A DNA stretch of 64,000 nucleotides from Antarcticimicrobium luteum (GCF_004358185.1 NZ_SMUV01000074.1:186001-250000); one strand, 5' to 3'. Positions 51,924-61,266 are shown, numbered from the stretch's first letter. Made by a program: numbers and translations. Notes: generated by a model not told the origin, from the letters alone.

Positions 51924-51945
51924 AAGCCCACCCGGAGAAACTGCA

Positions 51946-52725
51946 ATGCCCCGCACCCTGCGCGCCGCGCTTGTCGCCCTGTCGCTCGCCCTGTTCGGCT
52001 GGGCCCCTGCCCTGTGGGCCGGAACCACCACCGTCTTTGCCGCCGCCAGCCTGAAGACCGCGATGGACGATCTCGCCGCCGCTTACAAGGCGCAGACCGG
52101 CAACGACATTCTGGCCTCCTTCGCCGGCAGCTCCAGCCTCGCCCGGCAGATCCAGCAGGGCGCACCGGCGCAGATATTCATCTCGGCCAACCCCGGCTGG
52201 ATGGACACGCTCGAGGGCGACGGGCTGCTGGCCGAGAGCAGCCGCACCGATCTGCTGCTGAACTCCATTGTGCTGATCGCCGGACCCGGCGCCGCCGCCG
52301 ACCTGAGCGTTGCGATCTCCCCCGATCTCGATCTGGCCGGCACGCTGGCCGACGGCCGTCTGGCGATGGCGCTGGTCGATGCGGTGCCCGCCGGCATCTA
52401 CGGCAAGGCGGCGCTGAGCTCGCTGGGCCTGTGGGACAGCGTTGCCGGCAAGGTGGCGCAGGCCGACAACGTGCGCGCCGCCCTGCGGCTGGTGGGCGCC
52501 GGCGAGGCGCCGCTGGGCATCGTCTATGCCACCGACGCGGCCGCCGACGATCAGGTTCGCGTGCTCGACACCTTCCCCGCCGACAGCCATCCGGCCATCA
52601 TCTACCCGGCCGCGATCCTCAAGGACGGCGATGGCGAGGAAACCCGCGCCGCCTTTACCTTCCTGACCAGCGAGGCCTCACGCGAAATCTTCCGGCGTCA
52701 CGGCTTCGGCATCGCGGGCGAATAA
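51946..52725 (+). CDS. modA: Molybdate ABC transporter binding protein
   Basis: ModA is a periplasmic protein that captures molybdate or tungstate. This 259-residue copy has a Sec signal peptide (to about WAG-24) and then FAAASLKTAMDDLA, the first ligand Ser region. SFAGSSSLARQIQQGAPAQIFISA and VDAVPAGIYGKAAL complete the oxyanion site. The ATG at 51946 follows GGAGAAACTGC. It is first in modABC, three bases before modB, behind two Mo boxes. Confidence 0.94.
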   Translation: MPRTLRAALVALSLALFGWAPALWAGTTTVFAAASLKTAMDDLAAAYKAQTGNDILASFAGSSSLARQIQQGAPAQIFISANPGWMDTLEGDGLLAESSRTDLLLNSIVLIAGPGAAADLSVAISPDLDLAGTLADGRLAMALVDAVPAGIYGKAALSSLGLWDSVAGKVAQADNVRAALRLVGAGEAPLGIVYATDAAADDQVRVLDTFPADSHPAIIYPAAILKDGDGEETRAAFTFLTSEASREIFRRHGFGIAGE

Positions 52726-52728
52726 CCG

Positions 52729-53427
52729 ATGGCGGACTGGCTCGGCCCGGAAGAATGGCAGGCGGTGGCGCTTTCGCTGAAAGTGTCGCTCTGGGCCATT
52801 GTGCTGAGCCTGCCCTTCGGCATTCTCACCGCCTATGCGCTGGCGCGCTGGAGCTTTCCGGGCAAACAGGTGCTGAACGGCATCGTCCACCTGCCGCTGA
52901 TCCTGCCGCCGGTTGTCACCGGCTATCTGCTGCTGCTCACCTTCGGCCGCCGCGGCCCGGTGGGCGGCCTGCTTGACGACTGGTTCGGTCTGGTCTTCGC
53001 CTTCCGCTGGACCGGCGCGGCGCTGGCCGCCGCAATCATGGCCTTTCCGCTGGTGGTCCGGGCGATCCGGCTGGCGATAGAGGCGGTCGATCCCCGGCTG
53101 GAACAGGCCGCCGCCACGCTGGGCGCGCCGCGGCTCTGGGTCTTTGCCACCGTCACCCTGCCGCTGATCCTGCCCGGCGTCATCGCCGGGGCGATCCTCG
53201 GCTTTGCCAAGGCGATGGGCGAATTCGGCGCCACCATCACCTTTGTCTCCAACATCCCCGGCCAGACCCAGACCCTGCCCTCGGCGATCTATACCTTCCT
53301 GCAGGTCCCCGGCGGCGACGCCTCCGCGCTGCGCCTGGTGGCGGTGTCGGTCGCGGTGGCGATGGCGGCGTTGACGGTCTCCGAGGTGCTGGCGCGGCGG
53401 GCGGCGAAACGGGTCTCCGGCGCATGA
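52729..53427 (+). CDS. modB: Molybdate ABC transporter permease
   Basis: This 232-residue inner-membrane permease has five to six hydrophobic segments. LPLILPPVVTGYLLL, IRLAIEAVDPRLEQAAATLGA (EAA-type loop) and GEFGATITFVSNIPGQTQTLP are ModB signatures. It forms the channel with ModC and receives molybdate from ModA. The stop overlaps the modC ATG by four bases. Confidence 0.95.
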   Translation: MADWLGPEEWQAVALSLKVSLWAIVLSLPFGILTAYALARWSFPGKQVLNGIVHLPLILPPVVTGYLLLLTFGRRGPVGGLLDDWFGLVFAFRWTGAALAAAIMAFPLVVRAIRLAIEAVDPRLEQAAATLGAPRLWVFATVTLPLILPGVIAGAILGFAKAMGEFGATITFVSNIPGQTQTLPSAIYTFLQVPGGDASALRLVAVSVAVAMAALTVSEVLARRAAKRVSGA

Positions 53428-54512
53428 GCCTTGAGGTCGACATCACCCATCCGCTGGCCGGGTTCGATCTGCGCGTGGCGTTCGAGGCGCCCGGCGGGGT
53501 CACCGCGCTGTTCGGTCGCTCCGGCGCCGGCAAGACCACGGTGATCAACGCCATCGCCGGGCTGCTGCGGCCGCAGGCCGGGCGCATCCTTCTGTCGGGC
53601 GTTCCCCTGTTCGATGCCAAGGCCCGGGTGAACCTGCCGGTCCACCGCCGCCGGCTAGGCTATGTGTTCCAGGACGGGCGGCTGTTCCCGCATCTCTCGG
53701 TGCGCCAGAACCTGACCTATGGCTGCCGTTTCGCGCCGCGCGGCGAGCCTGGCCCGGGGCTGGACGAGGTGGCCGATCTGCTGGGCCTCGGCCCCCTGCT
53801 CGACCGGCGGCCGGGCGCGCTTTCGGGCGGCGAGAAACAGCGCGTCGCCTTTGGCCGGGCGCTGCTGGCACGGCCCGGGATGCTGCTGATGGACGAACCG
53901 CTCGCCGCACTGGATGCCGCGCGCAAGGAAGAGATCCTGCCCTATCTCGAACGGCTGCGCGACCAGAGCGGGCTGCCGATCCTCTATGTCAGCCATTCCG
54001 TGGCCGAGGTGGCGCGGCTGGCCACCACCGTGGTGGTGCTGGAGGCGGGCCGCGTCGTGCGCGCCGGACCCGCCGAACAGGTGTTGTCGGATCCGGCCAT
54101 GGTGCGCCAGTTCGGCCTGCGCGAGGCCGGTGCGGTGCTGCCCGCACATATCGCCCGCCATCACGCCGACGGGCTGACCGAACTGGCGGTCTCCGGCGGG
54201 CGGTTGTTCCTGCCCGAGATGGACCAGCCGCCCGGCACCCGCACCCGGGTGCGCATCCTGGCCCATGATGTGATCGTGGCCGACCGCGCGCCCGAGGGGC
54301 TGTCGGCGCTGAACATCCTGCCCGGCGAGGTGGTCGCCCTGCGCGAAGGTCAGGGGCCAGGCGTGGTGGTGCAGATCCGCTGCGGCGGCGACCTTCTGCT
54401 CGCCCGCGTCACCCGGCGCTCTGCCGAGGCGCTGGCGCTGGCCCCGGGGCGCCGGGTCTATGCGGTGATCAAGACAGTCTCGATTGCGCGCACCGACGTC
54501 GGGGCGGGCTGA
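53424..54512 (+). CDS. modC: Molybdate ABC transporter ATPase with MOP domain
   Basis: This 362-residue ATPase has Walker A FGRSGAGKTT, signature LSGGEKQR and Walker B MDEPLAALD. The C-terminal ~70 residues form a Mop/TOBE molybdate-binding domain (LNILPGEVVALREG, RCGGDLLLARVT), which can inhibit import when cytoplasmic molybdate is sufficient. It overlaps modB by four bases and closes the operon. Confidence 0.95.
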   Translation: MSLEVDITHPLAGFDLRVAFEAPGGVTALFGRSGAGKTTVINAIAGLLRPQAGRILLSGVPLFDAKARVNLPVHRRRLGYVFQDGRLFPHLSVRQNLTYGCRFAPRGEPGPGLDEVADLLGLGPLLDRRPGALSGGEKQRVAFGRALLARPGMLLMDEPLAALDAARKEEILPYLERLRDQSGLPILYVSHSVAEVARLATTVVVLEAGRVVRAGPAEQVLSDPAMVRQFGLREAGAVLPAHIARHHADGLTELAVSGGRLFLPEMDQPPGTRTRVRILAHDVIVADRAPEGLSALNILPGEVVALREGQGPGVVVQIRCGGDLLLARVTRRSAEALALAPGRRVYAVIKTVSIARTDVGAG

Positions 54513-54639
54513 GCCGCCGCCCCCTGCCGGAACCCGAACCCGCCCGTTCTCTTTTCTTTGAAAAATACTCAGGGAGGGTCGCGCGCCGGTGCGGCGGGGG
54601 GGCAGCGCCCCCGTCCCGCTGACCCGGGCGCGCCCGGGC

Positions 54640-54909
54640 TCAGGACATTCCGAGCGCTTCCTTGTACATCTCCAGCACCGCCTCTTCCTCGGCGATGTCA
54701 TCCTTGTCGCGCTTGCGCAGCGCGATCACCTTGCGCATCACCTTGGTGTCATAGCCGCGCGCCTTGGCCTCGGCCATCACCTCTTTCTGCTGGTCGGCGA
54801 TGTCTTTCTTTTCCTGGTCCAGCCGCTCGAACCGCTCGATGAACTGGCGCAATTCGCCCGCGGTCACGCGGTAATTGGCCTCGGCCTGGCTGTCGTCCAC
54901 TGAGTCCAT
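54640..54909 (-). CDS. gapR: DUF2312 (UPF0335) protein, GapR-type nucleoid factor
   Basis: This is an 89-residue, mainly helical protein: ELRQFIERFERLDQEKKDI, EVMAEAKARGYDTKVMRKVI and ALRKRDKDD are the DUF2312 core. In Caulobacter the family member GapR binds overtwisted AT-rich DNA ahead of replication forks and stimulates topoisomerases. The ATG at 54909 gives the usual length; further upstream the frame is GC-rich filler. It is monocistronic, divergent from the cobalamin riboswitch. Confidence 0.88.
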   Translation of the reverse strand: MDSVDDSQAEANYRVTAGELRQFIERFERLDQEKKDIADQQKEVMAEAKARGYDTKVMRKVIALRKRDKDDIAEEEAVLEMYKEALGMS

Positions 54910-55045
54910 TGTTCTGCTCCGCTCGATGGTCGGGATTTGCGAGTACCCGCCGGGATACCCGCCCCGCCGCGCTGCCGCAAGACGGGAATGACGCCGCCGG
55001 TGCCGCAATCGTGCTTGCGCCGCGCCGATGCAGCGCTTATCCACG

Positions 55046-55231
55046 GTCCTGCTTTGGTTCGGCGGCTTCGGTCGCCGTGAAAAGGGAACGCGGTGCGATC
55101 CGGCTTGGGATCAATTCCGCGACTGCCCCCGCAACTGTAGGCGGAGAGCGGGGCCGGCAAATACCACTGAACCCACCCGGGTTCGGGAAGGTCCGGCCCA
55201 GCGATGACCCGCAAGTCAGGAGACCTGCCAA
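55046..55231 (+). promoter_or_regulatory. Cobalamin riboswitch
   Basis: The conserved blocks are present in order: GTGAAAAGGGAA near 55077, TGCCCCCGCAACTGTA near 55123-55140, CCACTG near 55165, GGGAAGG near 55187, and the AAGTCAGGAGACCTGCC end near 55213-55229. It lies 149 bases upstream of btuB. Adenosylcobalamin binding would repress the uptake/salvage operon, either by hiding the ribosome binding site or by termination. Confidence 0.93.
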
Positions 55232-55379
55232 GGCGATCACCTTCATTTGGCGCGGGGTGCGTCAGGTGGGCGGCGTTCGAACCGTAGTGGTGATGACCAA
55301 CTCACCGTTTGCGGAAGAGCGCGTTCAATCCGTGCCTTTCCAGACATCAGGAACGACAGGACCGGAAAGGACCACGACA

Positions 55380-57224
55380 ATGAAGATATTCCTCGCCACC
55401 GCCTCAGCCCTCGCCATCTGCGCCGGCGGCGCAGCCCGCGCGCAGGAGGTCTATGACCTGGGTGAGATCACCCTCTCCTCGACCAAGGCCGGGGGGGCCA
55501 CCCCCCTCGACCGGACCGGCGCCAGCGTCCAGGTGATCACCCAGGAAGACCTGGAGAAGGCCGACGAGACCACGCTGGCCGAGTATCTCGCCCGCCAGCC
55601 CGGCCTTTCGGTCAGCGCCAATGGCGGCGTCGGCGCCAATACCACGCTTCGCATCCGCGGTCTGGACGGCAAATACATCAAGGTTCTGGTCAACGGCATC
55701 GACGTCACCGACCCCAGCTCGACCCAGGCGCAGTTCAACTGGGGCGGGCTGACCACCGCCAATCTGGGCCGGGTTGAGATCCTCAAGGGGTCGAGTTCGT
55801 CTCTCTACGGCTCGCGCGCGGTTGGCGGCGTGGTCAATATCTCGACAATCAAGCGCCCCGATGAACCTGGCAGCAAGGTCACGCTGAGCCTCGAGGGCGG
55901 CAGTTACGAGACCTACCGCGCCGCGGCGGGCATTACCTATACCGGCGCGCGCGGCGGTGTGACCTTCGGCATCGACCGGATCACCACCGACGGGTTCTCG
56001 TCCAAGAGCGGCGCCGGCAGCACCGAGCCGGACGGCTATCGCGGCACGCAGATCACCTTTTCCGCCGATACGATGGCGACCGAGACGCTCAAACTCGGCC
56101 TCTCCGGCTATGCGCTCGACAGCGAGGGGGAGTTCGACGAATTCCTCGGCGACGGCGCCCCGCCCTATGACGAGAAAAACAGCACCAAGACCCGCGCCAT
56201 CCGCACCTTTGCCGAGCTGAGCGCCGGCGCGGTAGATCACACGCTGTCCTTTACCTATCTCACCACCGACCGGGTCAGCAGCTCGAACGGGGTCGACACC
56301 TTCTTCGACGGCGAGCGCAAGCGGCTGGACTACACCGGCCGCTACATCGCCTCGGACCTGCTGACACTGACCTTCGGCACCGACTGGGAGGAGGAGAGCT
56401 TCACCTCCGGCACCGATTCAGGCAGCGTCGAGACCACCGGCCTGTTCGGCGAGGTTCTCTATGCCCCCACCGCCGATCTCGACCTGTCCGCCTCGGCGCG
56501 TCTGGACGATCATTCGACCTTTGGCAGCCATGTGACCGGCCGGCTCGCCGCCGCCTATCGGCTGACCGGCGCCACCACCCTCCGCGCCGTCGCCGCGACC
56601 GGGTTCCGTGCCCCGTCGCTCTACGAGCTTTACAGTACGCTTTACGGCAATCCGGCGCTGCAACCCGAGGAAAGCACCAGCTTCGAGCTGGGCCTGGAGC
56701 ATGAGTTCAGCGCCGGGCGCAGCCTCAGGGCAACCGCCTTTCACACCCGGATCGACAACCTGATCCAGTTCGTCACGCTGACCTCATGGCCGCTGCCCTT
56801 TACCGGGCAATACCAGCAGGTGCCGGGCGAATCGCGCACGCAGGGGGTGGAACTTGCGGCGGAATGGGCCATGAACGACTGGCTCGGCCTGTTCGGCAAC
56901 TACACCTATACCGATGCCGAGGACGCCACCGGTGCGCGGCTGTTGCGGGTGCCGGGGCATGACATGACGGTTGGGCTGACCGGCGATTTCTCGGGCGGCT
57001 GGTCGGGCAATGTGAACCTGCGCCACGTCGCCGACCGCCCGGCGGAATTCGGCACCGTGATGGGGGATTATACCGTGGTCAACGCCGGCGTAAGCTATGC
57101 GTTCACCGACAATGCCGAGGGGTATCTGCGCATCGAGAACCTGCTGGATGAAACCTATGAGACGGCGGCCGGATACCAGGCGTCGGGCCGGGCGCTCTAT
57201 GCGGGGCTGCGTGCGTCCTTCTAG
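55380..57224 (+). CDS. btuB: TonB-dependent vitamin B12 outer-membrane receptor
   Basis: This 614-residue outer-membrane barrel has a signal peptide (to ARA-20) and a TonB box-like EVYDLGEITLSS. The plug domain includes DETTLAEYLARQPGLSVSANGG and GGVVNIST, and the barrel ends in an aromatic Phe after AGLRA. It imports cobalamin or cobinamide using TonB. The start at 55380 follows GGAAAGGACCACGAC; the upstream open frame is riboswitch sequence. It heads an operon with btuF, btuC, btuD and cbiZ. Confidence 0.93.
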   Translation: MKIFLATASALAICAGGAARAQEVYDLGEITLSSTKAGGATPLDRTGASVQVITQEDLEKADETTLAEYLARQPGLSVSANGGVGANTTLRIRGLDGKYIKVLVNGIDVTDPSSTQAQFNWGGLTTANLGRVEILKGSSSSLYGSRAVGGVVNISTIKRPDEPGSKVTLSLEGGSYETYRAAAGITYTGARGGVTFGIDRITTDGFSSKSGAGSTEPDGYRGTQITFSADTMATETLKLGLSGYALDSEGEFDEFLGDGAPPYDEKNSTKTRAIRTFAELSAGAVDHTLSFTYLTTDRVSSSNGVDTFFDGERKRLDYTGRYIASDLLTLTFGTDWEEESFTSGTDSGSVETTGLFGEVLYAPTADLDLSASARLDDHSTFGSHVTGRLAAAYRLTGATTLRAVAATGFRAPSLYELYSTLYGNPALQPEESTSFELGLEHEFSAGRSLRATAFHTRIDNLIQFVTLTSWPLPFTGQYQQVPGESRTQGVELAAEWAMNDWLGLFGNYTYTDAEDATGARLLRVPGHDMTVGLTGDFSGGWSGNVNLRHVADRPAEFGTVMGDYTVVNAGVSYAFTDNAEGYLRIENLLDETYETAAGYQASGRALYAGLRASF

Positions 57225-58056
57225 GGTCATATCCCTGATCGCCGCGCTGGTGCTGACCGGCGCGGCGGCCTTGGCCGGAACCGCACCCGCGCCAAAACGG
57301 GTGGTTTCGGTCAATCTTTGTACGGATCAGCTGGCGCTGCTGCTGGCCGCGCCGGGCCAGATCCTGTCGCTGTCGCACCTGTCGCAGGATCCCGACAGCT
57401 CGTCCATGGCCGAGGCCGCCCGCGCCTATCCCACCAACGGCTCGGGCGCCGAGGAGGTCTATCTGCTGGCCCCCGATCTGGTGCTGGCCGGCAGCTTCAC
57501 CGCCGCCAGCACGGTGCAGATGCTGCGCACTCTGGGCATCCGGGTGGAGATCTTTGCCCCGGCGCAGTCGCTCGCGGATGTTCCGGAGCGCATCGCCCAG
57601 ATGGGCGCCGCGCTGGGGCGCGAGGCAGAGGCGGCGGCGCTGATCGCGCGGTTCCGCGCCGATCTGGACCGGCTCAGTGCGACGCCGGACCGCCGGCCGC
57701 GCGCGGCGCTCTATTATGTCAACAGCTATACCGTGGGCGACCGGACGCTGGCCGGGGACATCCTGCGCGCGGCGGGATTCGCCAATGTCGCCGGTGAGGC
57801 CGGGCTCGCCCGGGGCGGCACACTGCCGCTGGAACAGCTGATCTTGCTGGCGCCGGATGTGATCGTCAGCGGCCGCGACTATCCCGGCCAGTCCCGCGCC
57901 GAAGAGGTGCTGGATCATCCCGCGCTGCGCGCCCTGCCCGGCACCCGCGTCGCCGGGACGCTGACCGACCGCGACTGGATCTGCGGCACGCCCATGGTCC
58001 TCTCGGCGGTGGAAAAGCTGCGCGATCTGCGGCTGTCGCTGGAGGGAAATGAATGA
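57199..58056 (+). CDS. btuF: Cobalamin ABC transporter binding protein
   Basis: This ~285-residue periplasmic protein of the BtuF/FhuD class has a signal-like N-terminus (VISLIAALVLTGAAALAG). Family features are KRVVSVNLCTDQLALLLA, LLAPDLVLAGSFTA and LLAPDVIVSGRDYPGQ. It would bind B12 or corrinoid precursors. The start is uncertain: ATG at 57199 overlaps btuB by 26 bases, and GTG at 57211 is an alternative. It overlaps btuC by four bases. Confidence 0.88.
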   Translation: MRGCVRPSRVISLIAALVLTGAAALAGTAPAPKRVVSVNLCTDQLALLLAAPGQILSLSHLSQDPDSSSMAEAARAYPTNGSGAEEVYLLAPDLVLAGSFTAASTVQMLRTLGIRVEIFAPAQSLADVPERIAQMGAALGREAEAAALIARFRADLDRLSATPDRRPRAALYYVNSYTVGDRTLAGDILRAAGFANVAGEAGLARGGTLPLEQLILLAPDVIVSGRDYPGQSRAEEVLDHPALRALPGTRVAGTLTDRDWICGTPMVLSAVEKLRDLRLSLEGNE

Positions 58057-59033
58057 GGCTGGCGCTGGGTCTTTCGCTGCTTGTCGCGGCACTGTTCGTC
58101 GCCTCGCTGCTCAGCGGCCAGGCGCCGGTGGGCGCGAAAGAGAGCCTGGCGGCGCTGATCGCGGGGGACGGCACACCGCTGTCGGTGGTGATGCGCGAGA
58201 TCCGGCTGCCGCGGGCGCTGCTGGCGGCGATGATCGGCGCCGTGCTGGGCCTGTCGGGCGCGGCGATGCAGGGCTATCTGCGCAACCCGCTGGCCGAACC
58301 GGGGCTGATCGGCGTCTCCGGCGCCTCGGCGCTGGGTGCGGTGCTGGCGATCCAGACCGGGCTCAGCCTGATGTTTCCGCTGGCCCTGCCGCTGGCGGCG
58401 CTGGCCATGGCGGTGCTGGCGGTGCTGCTGATCCTCATGCTGGCGGGCCCGCGCGGCGCCTCGATCACGCTGATCCTGGCCGGCATCGCCATCTCGGCGC
58501 TGGCCGGCGCGCTGACCTCGCTGGCGCTGAACCTCTCGCCCAACCCGTTTGCGGCGGCCGATATCGTGTTCTGGATGATGGGCTCGCTCGCCGACCGCAG
58601 CTTTACCCACGTCTGGCTGGCGCTGCCGTTCATGGCCATCGGCGCGGCGCTGCTGGCGAGCCTCGGGCGCGGCCTTGACGCGCTGACGCTGGGCGAGGAT
58701 GCGGCGCAGGCGCTGGGGGTGAATCTGCCCGGCCTGCGGCTGCGGCTGATCCTCGGCACGGCGGCCTGCGTCGGCGCGGCGACCGCGGTGGCCGGCGCGA
58801 TCGGCTTTGTCGGGCTGGTGGTGCCGCATCTGCTGCGTCCGGCGGTCGGCGCGCGGCCCTCCGCCCTGCTCTGGGCCTCCAGCTTAGGCGGCGCGACGAT
58901 GGTGCTGGCCGCCGATATCGCGGTGCGCGAACTGCTGCCCGCGCGCGACCTCAAGCTGGGCGTGCTGATGGCGCTGGTCGGCGCGCCGCTGTTCCTGCAC
59001 CTGATCTACAAGACGCGGAAGGAGATGGCATGA
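58053..59033 (+). CDS. btuC: Cobalamin ABC transporter permease
   Basis: This 326-residue FecCD-family permease has about ten membrane helices. RLPRALLAAMIGAVLGLSGAAMQGYLRNPLAEPGLIGVSG is the family hallmark near residues 50-90 (described in parts: RLPRAL, GAAMQGYLRNPLA, GLIGVSG). GAIGFVGLVVPHLLRP and the C-terminal GVLMALVGAPLFLHLI follow. It transports corrinoids with BtuD. It overlaps btuF and btuD by four bases each. Confidence 0.95.
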   Translation: MRLALGLSLLVAALFVASLLSGQAPVGAKESLAALIAGDGTPLSVVMREIRLPRALLAAMIGAVLGLSGAAMQGYLRNPLAEPGLIGVSGASALGAVLAIQTGLSLMFPLALPLAALAMAVLAVLLILMLAGPRGASITLILAGIAISALAGALTSLALNLSPNPFAAADIVFWMMGSLADRSFTHVWLALPFMAIGAALLASLGRGLDALTLGEDAAQALGVNLPGLRLRLILGTAACVGAATAVAGAIGFVGLVVPHLLRPAVGARPSALLWASSLGGATMVLAADIAVRELLPARDLKLGVLMALVGAPLFLHLIYKTRKEMA

Positions 59034-59788
59034 GCCTGCTGACCCTGCGCGATCTGACGGTGCGGCGCGGCGATTGCCCGGTCGTCGATCACGTCTCGCT
59101 GACCGTGACGGGCGGCGAGTGCATCGGGCTGATCGGCCCCAACGGCGCCGGCAAGACAACGCTGCTGCGCGCGGCACTGGGCCTGCTGCCGGCAAGCGGC
59201 GAGAGTACGCTGGCCGCCCTTCCCGCCGCCCTGCGCGCCCGGGCGGCGGCCTGGATGCCGCAGGCGCGCGAGATCGCCTGGCCGGTGACGGTTGAGCGGC
59301 TGATCGCGCTGGGGCGCATCCCGCATCTGCCGCGCGGCGCGCGGCTGCGGCCCGAGGACCGGGCGACGGTGGATGCCGCCATCGCCCGGATGGGTCTGGA
59401 GAGTTACCGCGACCGCATCGCCACCCAGCTTTCCGGCGGCGAACAGGGGCGGGTGCTGATCGCCCGGGCGCTGGCGCAGGAGACGCCCCTGCTGATCGCG
59501 GACGAGCCCATCGCCGGGCTGGATCCGGCGCATCAGATCGCCACGATGGAGGTTTTTGCCGGTCTCGCGCGCGAGGGCCGCTCGGTCATCGTGTCGCTGC
59601 ATGATCTCGGGCTGGCGGCGCGGCACTGCACAAGGCTGATGATGATGGAGCGGGGACGGCTGGTGGCCGATGGCCCCCCGGGCGAGGTGCTGACGCCCGA
59701 AAACGTGGACCGGGTGTTCGGCGTCCTGGCCTATTACGAGCAAACCGCGCAGGGCCCGGTGTTCCAGCCGATGCGGGTGACGCGATGA
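59030..59788 (+). CDS. btuD: Cobalamin ABC transporter ATPase
   Basis: This 252-residue ATPase has Walker A GPNGAGKTT, signature LSGGEQGR and Walker B LLIADEPIAGLDP, plus the switch His in VSLHDLGLAARHC. The FepC/BtuD subgroup assignment follows from operon context. It overlaps btuC and cbiZ by four bases each, giving an unbroken chain of coupled genes from btuF to cbiZ. Confidence 0.94.
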   Translation: MSLLTLRDLTVRRGDCPVVDHVSLTVTGGECIGLIGPNGAGKTTLLRAALGLLPASGESTLAALPAALRARAAAWMPQAREIAWPVTVERLIALGRIPHLPRGARLRPEDRATVDAAIARMGLESYRDRIATQLSGGEQGRVLIARALAQETPLLIADEPIAGLDPAHQIATMEVFAGLAREGRSVIVSLHDLGLAARHCTRLMMMERGRLVADGPPGEVLTPENVDRVFGVLAYYEQTAQGPVFQPMRVTR

Positions 59789-60438
59789 GGGTCACGCTGG
59801 ACCGCCCCTGGCTGGAGCTGGACCTGGGCGACGAGGTGCGGGTGCTGAGCTGGTCGCTGACCCGCCCCGGGTTCGTTTCGGCGCAGCGGATCGTCTGGCG
59901 CGAGGTGCGCAATGCCGATCTGCCAGAGGATCTGGACGTTCTGGCCTGGTACCGAGGCGAATTGGCGGCGCGCGGCGCAGGCGATGCGGTGGCGATGCTG
60001 ACCTCGCGCGATCTGGATGCCTTCGAGACCGCCGAGGCGCAGGTGGAGGGCGTCCGCGCCTTTTGCCTTGCCACCGTGGGCCTCAGCAACGCCGAACGCG
60101 TCGGCACCCGTATGGACCGCAGCGGCAAGGACTGGGGCACCATCAACATCGCGCTGCACCTTGATCTGCCGCTGAGCGACGCGGCGCTGCTGGAGCTGCT
60201 GTCGATCGCCGCCCAGGCGCGCACGGCAGCGGTGATGGAGGCGGGCCACCATCTGCCCACAGGGTTGGCCACCGGGACCGGGACCGATTGCATCGCGGTG
60301 GCGGCGCCGCCGGGGGATGCCCCCTTTGCCGGGCTGCACACGCCGCAGGGCGAGGCGGCGGGCCGCGCGGTGCATGACGCGGTGCGCAAGGGCGCGGAGT
60401 TCTGGATGCGGCATGTGCGGCGGCCGGACGATCCGTAA
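59785..60438 (+). CDS. cbiZ: Adenosylcobinamide amidohydrolase
   Basis: CbiZ removes the aminopropanol side chain of adenosylcobinamide to give adenosylcobyric acid, allowing the cell to rebuild its own lower ligand. This 217-residue protein has the family core: VGLSNAERVG near 94-103, TINIALHLD, and TGTGTDCIAVAAP near 172-184. Placement directly after btuD under a B12 riboswitch supports a salvage or remodelling role. The gene overlaps btuD by four bases. Confidence 0.9.
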   Translation: MRVTLDRPWLELDLGDEVRVLSWSLTRPGFVSAQRIVWREVRNADLPEDLDVLAWYRGELAARGAGDAVAMLTSRDLDAFETAEAQVEGVRAFCLATVGLSNAERVGTRMDRSGKDWGTINIALHLDLPLSDAALLELLSIAAQARTAAVMEAGHHLPTGLATGTGTDCIAVAAPPGDAPFAGLHTPQGEAAGRAVHDAVRKGAEFWMRHVRRPDDP

Positions 60439-60768
60439 GGGCACCTGCTCCAAGATCCCCGTCATCGCGGCGAACGCCTGCTCCCCCGAAATCAGCGCGC
60501 AACAAAGGGCAGCGCCCGGCCGCGGGTGGTCGCGTCTTCGCTGTGAGACCGTCACTTTATGGCGACCCCAACTTCGGGCGTCAGTTCTGAGCGCAACAGT
60601 CAGAGTAGCGCCCGCCCATGGGGGCGGTCGGGCGCTGCCCGGCGCCTTCGGCGCTATTCGGGCAAGGAGAGCCCCTTCTCCTTGGATGCCTTCCTCCCCC
60701 ACGCCGACTTGCGCCGCCTGCCCCGATCCGTTACCGGCAAGATCAACGCAAAACCGGGGGAATAACCC
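60439..60768. other. Intergenic region after cbiZ, no recognised gene
   Basis: This 330-base region follows cbiZ and precedes a small membrane-protein gene. Its first half has GC inverted segments such as GGGGGCGGTCGGGCGC. The second half, from about 60660, has open frames in two directions with repetitive Arg/Ala/Pro content. No domain, tRNA or terminator with a T-run is visible. Confidence 0.35.
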
Positions 60769-60987
60769 ATGTTCGACATCATGATCTGGGCCGGCGTGGC
60801 AATGTCGCTGGCGGGGCTGGCCGGGTTGATCTGGTGCATCCTGCGGGTTGGCCACGCCCGCCGCGCCAAAATCTCCGACGACGCCATGCGCGCGGTGCTG
60901 AAATCGGTGCTGCCGATCAACCTTGGGGCGCTGGGCCTGTCGATCCTGGGGCTGATGCTGGTGGGGCTGGGCGCGTTCCTCGGCTGA
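60769..60987 (+). CDS. Small two-helix membrane protein, unknown
   Basis: This 72-residue protein has two hydrophobic segments, residues ~5-25 (MIWAGVAMSLAGLAGLIWCIL) and ~47-71, joined by a basic loop (RVGHARRAKISDD). Both ends are hydrophobic or short. GGGGGAATAACCC precedes the ATG. Sequences of this type are found in Rhodobacterales, but I cannot name a function. The flanking genes do not form an evident operon with it. Confidence 0.6.
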   Translation: MFDIMIWAGVAMSLAGLAGLIWCILRVGHARRAKISDDAMRAVLKSVLPINLGALGLSILGLMLVGLGAFLG

Positions 60988-61050
60988 CCGGCCGCGCGCC
61001 AAGCCGCCGGAGCCCCCCTGTCAGACCGGAAAAAATCGCATCGGCGAATT

Positions 61051-61266
61051 TCAGACCGGCAAATTGTCAAACCGCGCCTCGACCGCCTCGTCGGTCAGGC
61101 ATGCCTCGAGGCGGCGCAACCGCTGCGGCACCTGGGCGCCCGCGCTCTCCAGCCGGGCCAAAATCTGGCTCAACTGCGGTTGCAGGGCCTGGCGCAGCTC
61201 CCGATCTGCATCGGCGATCTGGCGTTCGAGGTGTTCGGCCTCGGCGATAATATCCTGTTCTGTCAT
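61051..61266 (-). CDS. Small helical protein, unknown
   Basis: This 71-residue protein is strongly helical, with a predicted coiled-coil pattern: EAEHLERQIADADRELRQAL then LSQILARLESAG. The C-terminal part (RRLEACLTDEAVEARFDNLP) is conserved-looking. GGGAGGATGTC precedes the ATG at 61266. It has no signal or membrane segment and is divergent from the metallo-hydrolase gene. It could be a small adaptor; no family is recognised. Confidence 0.6.
   Translation of the reverse strand: MTEQDIIAEAEHLERQIADADRELRQALQPQLSQILARLESAGAQVPQRLRRLEACLTDEAVEARFDNLPV

Noticed and set aside
60559-60765. A 68-codon plus-strand frame after cbiZ.
   Set aside because: Its Arg/Ala/Pro composition and lack of ribosome binding site and domain suggest non-coding DNA.
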